Source: an uncultured Methylobacter sp. (GTDB lineage Bacteria; Pseudomonadota; Gammaproteobacteria; Methylococcales; Methylomonadaceae). Taken from it: 16,111 bases of DNA. The notes below the pieces were generated by a model that was given only the letters and a program-made list of their open reading frames with translations, made no database searches and was not told the DNA's origin. A program made the position numbers and the translations under genes. Location: contig CAIKYI010000151.1 in assembly GCA_903831545.1 (NCBI GenBank), positions 1 through 16,111 on the forward strand, in the 5' to 3' direction. Numbering within the stretch: the first letter of the stretch is position 1; every line of letters starts with the position of its first letter. Of this stretch, positions 7,310 to 14,957 are shown in pieces.

Positions 7310-9814
7310 ATGCACAGAAATAATCACAACAAGTTGTCGGCAATTACGCTGGGCGTGATGGCTGCGTTGGGCAGTGGGCAAGCAATGGCGGGGGCCCAAG
7401 CAAACAATACTACCGGCAATATTGTTCTTAACGTTTCAGGGAGCCAAGTGGATTCACCCGCATCTGTTAACCTTAGTGGTGGCGTTACTACCATCACAGC
7501 GACTAACTTTAACGGTACTGCATCTTATGCGACAAGTGCAGGATCTGCTTCGACCGCTAGTTCTGCAACAACTGCTGATTATGCTACGAGTGCGGGGTCT
7601 GCGACAACCGCTGTGACTGCCACTAATGTTTCTGGCGGCACCGCCAGCGTGACAAGCCTAAGCGTAAGTGGAAACACTACCATTGGTGGCACCATGGGCG
7701 TAACCGGCGCAACCACCTTGGGTGGCGCGACGCAGATTAATAACACCCTAAGTGTGACCGGACAGACCACAACGTCAGGCATTGGTAACACAGGCAACAT
7801 GACTAACTCCGGTAACTTCTCTACTAACGGCACTACCACTTTAGGTGATGCGATAGGCGATGCCACCACTGTAAGCGGAACTCTTGCCGTAAATGGGGCC
7901 ACTACATTAACCGGAAACCTAAGCGCCAACGGCACCACCAATACCATTGGTACGGCAGGCACCTCGGCTAACACACTCACTGGTGCCACCAACACCTTGA
8001 CCAGCACTACATCCAACACTATTTCGACAACAGGTGGGGGCAGTATCACAACAGCAGTGGCAGGAACCTCTATCACAGGTGCAACCAACACTAATACTGC
8101 AACAACCTCAAACGCCTTGACCGGTGGCACCACCAGCGCAACGTTAACCAATGCCGGACTGGCAATCGTTGGCGACACCAGCATTACAGGCACGCTGAGC
8201 TCAACCGGAAACACCACACTGGCAACCGACTCAAACACCATTAACACTTTCGGCAGCGGCGCCACGTCCACTAACGCCATAGGCAACGCAGGCACATCGG
8301 CTAACACCCTCACCGGCCTGACCAATACTAATACCGCAACAACCACAAACACTTTCACTGCCGGCACTAACAACATCCTGAACGCAACCCTGCAAAATCA
8401 ATTGACCGGCGACACCGGCAACTTAATCACTGCCACGACCGGCAACAATGCATTGACCGCAACGGCTGGCAGTAACACCATCACGGCCAACGCGGCCAAC
8501 CAGTCAAACACTCTATCGGCCACTGGCTTAAATGGCACTAATAACCTAACCGCGAATACAACAACAGGCATTAATAATATTGAGGCAAAGACCAACAATA
8601 TCGGCGTTACAACCGCAAACTCCGTCAACAACATAGGCACGAACAGCGCCAACATTAGCACCAATAATATTGGCAGTACCAATGCAGGTACCACTGTGAC
8701 TGCCCGTGGCGGCAATGCGACCACATCGCTGGCCAACAATGCGGCTTCTATGGCGATAACCAGCGGCGGTTCGTTCGCAGCGACTAACACCCAGGCGCAA
8801 AGCGCATTCGGCGCCAACACTTTAACCATTGATAGCGCCAGCATAAATGGCTCGGTCAGCAACGGCCAACTGGCTATTACCAATGCGACCACTTCGCTGG
8901 GCAATACCGGCGGAGGCAGTATTAACACCAACGCCACTTCAGCTACCATGCGAGGTACCGGCACCTTGGCTTCCAATGGCATAACGGGAGCTTTAACTGG
9001 CACTACTGGCGCGGTAACCGCGTATAACACCGCACAAACCATAGCCGACAACACAACCATACCAACCGCCACCCAGGCTACCGGTATTTTGGCAGGTAAA
9101 ACCTACCAGAACAAAATCAACGGCAATACCTTTGTCGATGGCAATATGTATATCAACGGTACTCTGGATTATGTATCCAGTAACTCGGCTACAACCACGG
9201 TCATAGGCACCGGCGGCACCAGTAATCTGGTTGATGGGGGCACGACTAGCGCAGGTAGCCAGATTGTTGCCAAAGGCACGGATACCTCTCATGCAGAAAT
9301 AAATAACAACGGCGCAATTACCATGGTTTCAGGCACTGCCACGCAATCCAGCGCGGCTTTAACCATGACCAACGGTATTGGTAATACCCATGGTATCGTG
9401 ATTCAAGAGTCTCAAACCGTTATTTCCGGCGGTACTCATTCCAGCAGTATGAATTTAAACGACAACGGCGCTACCTTTAGCAACGCCCAAACTGGCGCTC
9501 CGATTCAAGTTCATGGCGTAGCCGACGGCACCGCGCCTTATGACGCGGTTAATGTCCGTCAATTGGATAAAGTCGCAACCCGTGCTTACAGCGGTATCGC
9601 GCAAATTGCCGCGATGCAGGCAGTGCCAGCACCGATTGCCGGCAAGAACTACTCGTTGGGTATGGGCGGCGGTTTTTACGCCGGACAACAAGCCATCGCC
9701 TTTGGCGGTAAGGCTATCGTTGCTGACAACATCAGTGTTGGCGCCAGCATGGCGACCGGTTTTGGCAATACCAATGATATGTCAGCTTCCGTAGGTGCGG
9801 GCTTTAGCTGGTAA
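7310..9814 (+). CDS. YadA-type trimeric autotransporter adhesin
   Basis: An 834-residue type Vc secreted adhesin, expected to trimerise in the outer membrane and expose a long fibre. The ATG at 7310 is chosen over an upstream TTG (7250) because AAGGA sits at 7299-7303 and the protein then begins with a signal peptide (MHRNNHNKLSAITLGVMAAL..., cleavage probably after AMA at 27). The passenger is almost wholly Thr, Asn, Ser, Gly and Ala with very few charged or aromatic residues. It has tail-fibre-like ATSAGSA and LSVSGNTTIGGT runs and degenerate repeats such as GATNTNTATTSN. From about 732 the YadA neck (VHGVADGTAPYDAVNVRQL) leads to the beta-barrel anchor (about 760-834: AIAQ-like helix, YSLGMGGGFYAGQQAIAFGG), ending in FSW. 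It is divergent from the REC-AraC gene, and terminator-like structures follow. The ligand is unknown. Confidence 0.9.
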   Translation: MHRNNHNKLSAITLGVMAALGSGQAMAGAQANNTTGNIVLNVSGSQVDSPASVNLSGGVTTITATNFNGTASYATSAGSASTASSATTADYATSAGSATTAVTATNVSGGTASVTSLSVSGNTTIGGTMGVTGATTLGGATQINNTLSVTGQTTTSGIGNTGNMTNSGNFSTNGTTTLGDAIGDATTVSGTLAVNGATTLTGNLSANGTTNTIGTAGTSANTLTGATNTLTSTTSNTISTTGGGSITTAVAGTSITGATNTNTATTSNALTGGTTSATLTNAGLAIVGDTSITGTLSSTGNTTLATDSNTINTFGSGATSTNAIGNAGTSANTLTGLTNTNTATTTNTFTAGTNNILNATLQNQLTGDTGNLITATTGNNALTATAGSNTITANAANQSNTLSATGLNGTNNLTANTTTGINNIEAKTNNIGVTTANSVNNIGTNSANISTNNIGSTNAGTTVTARGGNATTSLANNAASMAITSGGSFAATNTQAQSAFGANTLTIDSASINGSVSNGQLAITNATTSLGNTGGGSINTNATSATMRGTGTLASNGITGALTGTTGAVTAYNTAQTIADNTTIPTATQATGILAGKTYQNKINGNTFVDGNMYINGTLDYVSSNSATTTVIGTGGTSNLVDGGTTSAGSQIVAKGTDTSHAEINNNGAITMVSGTATQSSAALTMTNGIGNTHGIVIQESQTVISGGTHSSSMNLNDNGATFSNAQTGAPIQVHGVADGTAPYDAVNVRQLDKVATRAYSGIAQIAAMQAVPAPIAGKNYSLGMGGGFYAGQQAIAFGGKAIVADNISVGASMATGFGNTNDMSASVGAGFSW
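7943..8329 (+). repeat. Degenerate 333-bp periodic repeat inside the adhesin gene
   Basis: The segment around 7943-7996 recurs at about 8276-8329, offset exactly 333 bp (111 codons). Both encode AGTSANTLTG followed by a TNT-rich run. Between them a third related run (GATNTNTATTSN) occurs near 8077-8112. Differences are mostly at third codon positions, so the duplication is old or the repeats are under selection. In-frame recombination could lengthen or shorten the fibre. Confidence 0.65.
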
Positions 9815-9887
9815 GACATTAATCTTTAAATAGACGCTTGCTTGATCGACGTTATCGGAGCTGGAAGAAGTTTCTTAGCTAAATCAC

Positions 9888-9916
9888 CTTGCCCGCCTTT
9901 TTCAAAAGGGGGCAAG
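9888..9916. repeat. Long imperfect inverted repeat after the adhesin
   Basis: CTTGCCCGCCTTTT and its near-mirror AAAAGGGGGCAAG form arms of about 13 bp with one bulged G and a two-base loop. It lies 73 bp after the adhesin stop. The fold is stable, but no T-tract follows, so it may be a dispersed palindrome or an RNA-stabilising element rather than a terminator. Confidence 0.55.
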
Positions 9917-9956
9917 TGACGATTCTAATACTTACAATTAAAGCTATGCTACCTGC

Positions 9957-9997
9957 AAACCACCTTATCGCTGATGCGAAAGGTGGTTTTGTTTTTT
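9957..9997 (+). terminator. Rho-independent terminator after the adhesin
   Basis: AAACCACCTT (9957-9966) and AAGGTGGTTT (9980-9989) form a perfect 10-bp stem with a 13-base loop, followed by TG and six T's (9992-9997). This is a classical intrinsic terminator on the + strand. It separates the adhesin from the lipoprotein gene and suggests that the latter has its own promoter. Confidence 0.85.
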
Positions 9998-10060
9998 AGG
10001 GGCGAGCGTTTTTTGGTAAAATGAAAGCTGTTGATTAGAGAACCTATTGTAATTTTTATG

Positions 10061-10115
10061 GGAGCGATGCCTACGTGACAACTAAAATTTTCAAGCGCGA
10101 CGTTACCGTCGCTCC
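10061..10115. repeat. REP-like palindrome
   Basis: GGAGCGA at 10061-10067 is mirrored by TCGCTCC at 10109-10115. Just inside, GCGACG (10097-10102), loop TTAC and CGTCGC (10107-10112) form a perfect 6-bp hairpin. On the - strand it reads GTAGGAGCGACGG..., the form of GTAGGAGCG-type repeats that are common between genes in several gammaproteobacteria. The element is seen; the family is from memory. Confidence 0.6.
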
Positions 10116-10147
10116 TACTTGTATTTATTTTTTACCAAGGTGTTTAT

Positions 10148-11341
10148 ATGATGCTTAAACATTTGATGTATGGATCATTGGCAATGAGTTTTCTGTCGGG
10201 TTGCAATCAACCGGCAACCAATAATGCGCCAATCATGAACTCACAATCGGTATTGGCGGCCTGTCAAAAAGCATTAACCGATAAAGATAAAACCTTGGCC
10301 GTCAAAGACTGCCAATTTGCCGAAATGTGGCTTGGACGTGAGCAACCTGATTCACTCCTGCATGCCGAAGCACTGGAAAAATTTGCGGATATTCTGATAA
10401 CCATAAATACCACCGCCGGTCTTGATAACTACAGGCAAGCATTAGCTTTACGCGAAAAACTGACTGACAAGTCTGCCGCAACCGATGGCTTGCAGCTAAA
10501 AATGGGCAATGGTTACAGCAGCTTGGGCAAGTGGGCGGAAGCGGAAATAGCCTTAAAAAAAGCCTTACACCAACTGGAAGCCAGCAAGGGCCAGGATTCA
10601 CTTGAAGTTGCCGATGTTTTGAACCGTTTGGGCGTGGTGCAATTGCAACAACAGTTACTGACCGATGCCGAACAAACCTTGCGCCGGGCCTTGACTATCC
10701 GCGAAGCCAAACTTAACGCTGCAGATCCCCAACTGGGCGAAACCTATAACAACCTGGGCTTTATGTATCAATCAACTGGTAAAAACCAGGATGCCGAAAG
10801 CTTTTATCGCAAAGCGGTATTAAATCAGGAAGCGGCAAAAGACACACCCTACACGGCGTTGTACGATTCTTTAAGCAATGTGGCAACGCTGGTACAAAAA
10901 AATGGCAAATTGCAAGATGCCGAACCATTATGGAACAAGTTGTTGGCGGTGGCGGAAAAAGGCTTTGGCAAGGACAGCCCACAATACGCAACCGGCCTTA
11001 ACAGCTTGGGTATGTTGGCGATGTCGGCGCGTAATTTTGCCGCATCCGAAAAGCTTTTTAATGAATCCCTGGCTATACGCGAAAAAAAGCTGGGCGCCAA
11101 TCATCTGCAAACTGCTGAATCGGCCAATAATCTGGCGGTTGCGCTGGCGAATCAGGGCAAACGCGTTCAAGCGGAGCCGTTGATGCGTCATGCGGCAGCG
11201 GTAACGCAAGTTGGCTTGGGAGCTAATAATCCGCTAACCCAACAACGCTGGGCCAGTCTGCTGGCGCTGGATGGTGATGTCGCCAGAAAAGCAGAACCGC
11301 CTGTGCAACAAGCGCCCAAACCGATTAAAAAAGCCAAATAA
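10148..11341 (+). CDS. TPR-repeat lipoprotein
   Basis: A 397-residue probable lipoprotein. The N-terminus MMLKHLMYGSLAMSFLSGC ends in a lipobox (LSGC) with the lipidated cysteine at position 19, so it should be anchored in the outer or inner membrane facing the periplasm. From about residue 115 to 350 it carries tandem tetratricopeptide repeats of the 42-residue kinesin-light-chain type (for example YNNLGFMYQSTGKNQDAE, then LNSLGMLAMSARNFAASEKL, then ANNLAVALANQGKRVQAEPL), a protein-binding scaffold. The tail is Pro/Lys/Gln-rich. The ATG at 10148 follows AAGG at 10137-10140; a second ATG is the next codon. It is 12 bp ahead of the secreted-protein gene, probably one operon. Lying after a trimeric autotransporter, it may serve as an assembly or export helper, by analogy with the lipoprotein SadB, but no sequence similarity to SadB is claimed. 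Confidence 0.85.
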   Translation: MMLKHLMYGSLAMSFLSGCNQPATNNAPIMNSQSVLAACQKALTDKDKTLAVKDCQFAEMWLGREQPDSLLHAEALEKFADILITINTTAGLDNYRQALALREKLTDKSAATDGLQLKMGNGYSSLGKWAEAEIALKKALHQLEASKGQDSLEVADVLNRLGVVQLQQQLLTDAEQTLRRALTIREAKLNAADPQLGETYNNLGFMYQSTGKNQDAESFYRKAVLNQEAAKDTPYTALYDSLSNVATLVQKNGKLQDAEPLWNKLLAVAEKGFGKDSPQYATGLNSLGMLAMSARNFAASEKLFNESLAIREKKLGANHLQTAESANNLAVALANQGKRVQAEPLMRHAAAVTQVGLGANNPLTQQRWASLLALDGDVARKAEPPVQQAPKPIKKAK

Positions 11342-11353
11342 AACGGAGCTGTT

Positions 11354-11890
11354 ATGTTGAGTCGCGTAATTTTGAGCTGTCTGTTAGTACTGGGTTTTCA
11401 TACCTGTGCCGTTGCCGCGCCTGCCAAGGCTGCGCCCGAGCAAACCAGGCAAAGCACTTTAAATCCCCTGGCCAGCGCCATGGGCAAAGCGGGCGTTTCT
11501 CATTGTCAGGGACGCGTTCAGCAAGTGACGGATTTTTTGGCAAATGGCGCCAATAGCGGAGCAACTTTATTATTACCGCCCGATCATCTTAATGATCATC
11601 TGGTTTCCGCTTCGCTGGAGGTGTTTGACGGCTCCACTGTGTTTTATGCCAATATGGATTTTGCGCCGTTGGTCGCCTATGGTTGTGACGCCAATTTTGA
11701 AAGCGTTGCCTATTGGCCGGAGAGCTGTGAAACAGTGGCTAAAGTTCAGTTTAAAGAAGCCAAAAATACCGGAAAAATGCGCCAGCATATCGCGGTATTA
11801 ACTGCTGGCAATAACTTGCAAATATTTTTAATGCCAGCTGGCAATGGTTGTGTATCGATTAAAAAACAGGCGCTGTTTGACCGGTTTTAA
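11354..11890 (+). CDS. Small secreted protein of unknown function with four cysteines
   Basis: 178 residues, family not recognised. It has a clear signal peptide (MLSRVILSCLLVLGF..., cleavage probably near AVA-AP, residue 21-24). The mature part has exactly four cysteines, C51, C111, C125 and C166, enough for two disulfides in the periplasm or outside. The middle reads as a small beta-rich domain (TLLLPPDHLND, LEVFDGSTVFYANMDF). The ATG at 11354 follows GGAG at 11345-11348, and the gene lies 12 bp after the TPR lipoprotein, so the two are probably co-transcribed and co-functional. The last 12 codons recur as a relic at 3590-3628, evidence that a paralogue once existed nearby. Thirty bp separate it from the convergent DUF748 gene, with no terminator seen. 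Confidence 0.75.
   Translation: MLSRVILSCLLVLGFHTCAVAAPAKAAPEQTRQSTLNPLASAMGKAGVSHCQGRVQQVTDFLANGANSGATLLLPPDHLNDHLVSASLEVFDGSTVFYANMDFAPLVAYGCDANFESVAYWPESCETVAKVQFKEAKNTGKMRQHIAVLTAGNNLQIFLMPAGNGCVSIKKQALFDRF
11853..11890 (+). repeat. 38-bp direct repeat, right copy
   Basis: This is the final coding stretch and stop of the secreted-protein gene. It matches 3591-3628 at 36 of 38 positions in direct orientation. Some similarity continues past the stop: AATTGTCTTG here against AGTTGTCTAG in the left copy. Confidence 0.85.
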
Positions 11891-11920
11891 TAATGCGCAA
11901 TTGTCTTGAAATCTTAGCCC

Positions 11921-14833
11921 TCAATCCACTTTTAAAGACAACAAGCTAACGATTGCATCGCCTTCGCGAACTGGATCTATCGCGGTATCCAGAATAAATA
12001 TCCGGTCATTGGTAATGCCACCTTTTTGCACGATGTGATTGGCAATCGCTTGCGCTCTTTGGGAAGCCAAATCCTTAAGTCGCTGGGGTTCGGTTTTAAC
12101 AACTCCCGATAACTTCTCCTTGGCGACCGCATAAAATCTGTCGGTAGTGGTATCATCCTGAGTGCCAACCAGACGCAATCTACCCATTACCGGTTTTTCC
12201 ACCAACAACGGAAACTGTTCGGTAAATAACTGCTCCATCAAGCGTCGGTAATCATCATCAGAAACCACTACATATTCCGGACGGGTTTTTCTGCCACCCT
12301 GCTTATTAATCTCGTCTGCCTTAATACGTTTAAGTTGATCGTACAAGGCATCGTCACTGACTGCCGGCCAATCCTGCTCCTGAAAAGCCGCGCCTTTAAT
12401 TTCAAGTTTTAATTCCGGACGTGCTTTTAGGGCTTTGCTCAAATCATTCAGCTTACTGATTTGCAGTTTGTCTAATGCCGCTTCACCCGCTACAAAGCCA
12501 ATGGTACTCAAGTCGGCTTCACTGCCTATCAGGGACGCCAGCGCTCGAAACGGCGAACTGATTACCTTGCTTATTGCATTTACCAATGCATCAAAAACAA
12601 TATGCCTTACGCTGAAGGAAGGGTCTTCCATACTGCCGGTAATAGGCACATCAATTTTTATTTTGCCGTCAGCGTCTTTCAATAAGGCCACGGCCAGTTC
12701 CAACGGCAATGACACGGCGTTGGGATTTTCAACTTTCTCGCCCAGTTCAAACTGGTCAATCATGATGTTATTTGCGGCGGTCAGTTCTTTGTCGGCAATT
12801 TTGTATTTAAGTTCCAAAGACATTTTGCCTTTTTCAACTTTATACCCGGCAAATTGCACCATATAAGATGAAATTAACGGCATGGGCATACCGGTAAAAT
12901 TTATTCCCACATCATAATCGCCCAGATAAGGACTGACCTGTCCTTTGATATCAACCGGCGCCAGATCATAAGCATTACCCTTTAACGCAAGCTTGATGGT
13001 TGATTTTTGATCTGAAGAAATGCCACTGGCGCCACCATCCAGATTTTTAATGTGTGCGGCAAACGGCAATATCAATGACAGGTCTGCAAAATCGGAAGAG
13101 CCGTCTATGATTTCAATTTTACCCAGTTTAAATACTGGCGCTTGCGTATCCAGAGGCAGATTCTCGGGAACTGCTTTCGGTTTGCTTGTGTCGGTAGCCG
13201 CAATCAGAATATTGCCAAAATTAACGGTTTTGTCTTTTTTAATGATGACTCTGGCATACGGTTTGTTTATTTTCAGTTCTTCGGCGCTGTATTGATTTGC
13301 CGGAAATGCCATATCAATCCCGTTTAGCGCCAAATTCTCCCAGCTGACAAAATCTTTGTTTTTAACCTGGTCGCGAGTTAATAAATCAGCTATCTGGGTA
13401 TTGCCAACAAATTTTACCTCCAGTTTATCAAGCGAAGATTTGTTAACATTAACTTTACCGACAAGAGCCAGTCGCCCATCAATAACATCCAGCCGGGCAA
13501 CTTTATTGACATACGCCTGGAAGTTTTCCAATGCTATATCTTTAACATCAACGTCAATTTGCGCAGCTAACGGTTCGATAACTGTGTTACCCGTTAACTT
13601 GATCAAGCCGGTTTTATTAAGCCCGACACTGAACTGAAATGGCAGATTCGCGCCAGCGGTATTGGTGAAATTGGTCAGCTTAAAATTAATTGGCTTGGCA
13701 GTCAAAATCACTGGCGTGCTTAAGGTTTGATCTTCAAAACTCAGCCCGAAATTATTAAGTTCGATGTTGTTGACTCTGATGTTCCAGGGTTTTTGTTGCT
13801 GCTCAACGGAATCTGCTTGTGTTTTTTCCACCGGCATTAACGCTTGATAATTAAACACGCCATCGGCATTTAACAAGGCCTTAAAATCGGCATCAGTAGC
13901 GATGACCGAATCGATTTGCAGCTCCCGCTGTGCAAGATTAAAACCAATACCCTGAACGGCAAACTTTAGCAATTTAGCCAAGGCCTTGTCCTGTTGCAGT
14001 GTTTCCAATAGCTGGACATCGTACAAACCAAACGCTCCCTGTTTAAGATTGACATTAAATTTATCATCAACATAAGCGGCCGTATAATCGGCCTCAAACA
14101 GTTCGTAACCCTGTAAATTGAGCGGCACAATATCTTGCAAAGCCAAAGCCCAAATTCTTGGCAACTGCACATTATCCAGCTTAATATGCCCCGAGGAAGA
14201 CAACGGATTTAGACTGAGCTCTCCCTGCCAATGAAGCTTGCCGCCCGAATTTAATTCCAGCGTCAGGCTCAAACTTGCCGATTTTCCGGCTTGGGTTGTA
14301 AAGTCTTCAAGCCCCAGGTTAATCGGATAAATGGATTCTTTTTCAGGATTTTTAAAATGCTCATCTTCCCAATCGAGCTTTCCTTCGCTAATCGAGATAT
14401 TTTTAATAACTACCGGAAAAGTATTTTCGCTTTTTTGTTGGGTATCGTTTTTTGCTTTAAGCAAGTCTTTAAAGTTAAATTCCCCGTTTTTATCTTTGGC
14501 GATACGAACCAGCGGCTTGGTCAGCAACACCTTGTCAATAGTCAGCTCCATGTTAAGGATGGATTGCAGTGCATTGATATCAATAAACAAGCTGTCAAAA
14601 CCGATAAACGGCCCACCGTTAGCTTCTTTAAATTCTAAACCCTGCAAACTAAGCTGTTGCGTAAACGGCTCAAAGCGGACATCTGCAACAACCATTTGCC
14701 GACCGGTTTGTTCCTGGATAATGGTTGGTAGTTTGGTCTTGACCAACAGCGGTAGCCCATAAAAACCGATCACGGCATAGAGACCCAAGAAACTGACTAC
14801 CATCAAAACAACTATTTTAATTTTTGCTGCCAT
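11921..14833 (-). CDS. DUF748 (AsmA-like) envelope protein
   Basis: A 970-residue protein of the DUF748/AsmA-like group. It starts with a single N-terminal membrane helix (about 5-30: IVVLMVVSFLGLYAVIGFYG) and continues with a long beta-rich periplasmic part. The typical opening follows the helix: LPTIIQEQTGRQMVVADVRF, then FTQQLSLQGLEF, then LTIDKVLLTKPLVRIA. Relatives (AsmA, YhdP, TamB) are held to be bridge-like proteins linked to phospholipid movement and outer-membrane integrity; the role here is inferred. From about residue 792 the C-terminus looks like an OmpA-like domain split by an insert of about 95 residues: LSKALKARPELKLEIKG on one side and ASQRAQAIANHIVQKGGI-DRI on the other. The start is the ATG at 14833; no clear Shine-Dalgarno sequence. 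It is convergent with the secreted-protein gene (30 bp) and downstream of the amt terminator. Confidence 0.85.
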   Translation of the reverse strand: MAAKIKIVVLMVVSFLGLYAVIGFYGLPLLVKTKLPTIIQEQTGRQMVVADVRFEPFTQQLSLQGLEFKEANGGPFIGFDSLFIDINALQSILNMELTIDKVLLTKPLVRIAKDKNGEFNFKDLLKAKNDTQQKSENTFPVVIKNISISEGKLDWEDEHFKNPEKESIYPINLGLEDFTTQAGKSASLSLTLELNSGGKLHWQGELSLNPLSSSGHIKLDNVQLPRIWALALQDIVPLNLQGYELFEADYTAAYVDDKFNVNLKQGAFGLYDVQLLETLQQDKALAKLLKFAVQGIGFNLAQRELQIDSVIATDADFKALLNADGVFNYQALMPVEKTQADSVEQQQKPWNIRVNNIELNNFGLSFEDQTLSTPVILTAKPINFKLTNFTNTAGANLPFQFSVGLNKTGLIKLTGNTVIEPLAAQIDVDVKDIALENFQAYVNKVARLDVIDGRLALVGKVNVNKSSLDKLEVKFVGNTQIADLLTRDQVKNKDFVSWENLALNGIDMAFPANQYSAEELKINKPYARVIIKKDKTVNFGNILIAATDTSKPKAVPENLPLDTQAPVFKLGKIEIIDGSSDFADLSLILPFAAHIKNLDGGASGISSDQKSTIKLALKGNAYDLAPVDIKGQVSPYLGDYDVGINFTGMPMPLISSYMVQFAGYKVEKGKMSLELKYKIADKELTAANNIMIDQFELGEKVENPNAVSLPLELAVALLKDADGKIKIDVPITGSMEDPSFSVRHIVFDALVNAISKVISSPFRALASLIGSEADLSTIGFVAGEAALDKLQISKLNDLSKALKARPELKLEIKGAAFQEQDWPAVSDDALYDQLKRIKADEINKQGGRKTRPEYVVVSDDDYRRLMEQLFTEQFPLLVEKPVMGRLRLVGTQDDTTTDRFYAVAKEKLSGVVKTEPQRLKDLASQRAQAIANHIVQKGGITNDRIFILDTAIDPVREGDAIVSLLSLKVD

Positions 14834-14895
14834 GTTTTTATTTTTTATAAACCCGTTGTTTAAAACCGCTTGAATACGAAACCATTATAAACAGA

Positions 14896-14930
14896 AAAGG
14901 CGGCTCTCAGGTTATTGAGTAGCCGCCTTT
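14896..14930 (-). terminator. Intrinsic terminator after the ammonium transporter
   Basis: AAAGGCGGCT (14896-14905) and AGCCGCCTTT (14921-14930) form a perfect 10-bp, GC-rich stem. Inner TGAG/CTCA pairing extends it. On the - strand the stem is followed by CCTTTTCTGTTT, a fair T-tract. It lies 27 bp beyond the transporter stop codon and in front of the DUF748 gene, so the latter probably has its own promoter in 14834-14895. Confidence 0.85.
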
Positions 14931-14957
14931 CCTTAACCGGATGTTATTTGAGCAAAC

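Larger units (their letters stand above)
9815..10147. other. Gene-free spacer between adhesin and lipoprotein genes
   Basis: 333 bp without a credible reading frame. In order it holds an imperfect inverted repeat (9888-9916), a Rho-independent terminator (9957-9997) and a REP-like palindrome (10061-10115), then the ribosome-binding site of the lipoprotein gene. The promoter of the downstream operon must lie here; no convincing -35/-10 pair could be chosen. Confidence 0.7.

Noticed and set aside
7943..8340. CRISPR-like array from spaced repeats
   Set aside because: The repeats are in frame, degenerate and 333 bp apart inside a coding sequence. They encode a repetitive fibre.
7579..9072. Long antisense reading frames (265 and 224 codons) opposite the adhesin gene
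   Set aside because: They translate to Val/Leu/Ala/Pro-rich low-complexity sequence, the expected mirror of Thr/Asn/Gly codons on the + strand. No ribosome-binding site or recognisable domain supports them.
3591..11890. Integrative element with att sites made by the direct repeats
   Set aside because: No integrase, excisionase or transposase is present. The left copy is not joined to the 5' part of a matching gene, as integration at a gene's 3' end would leave it. Duplication and loss fits better.
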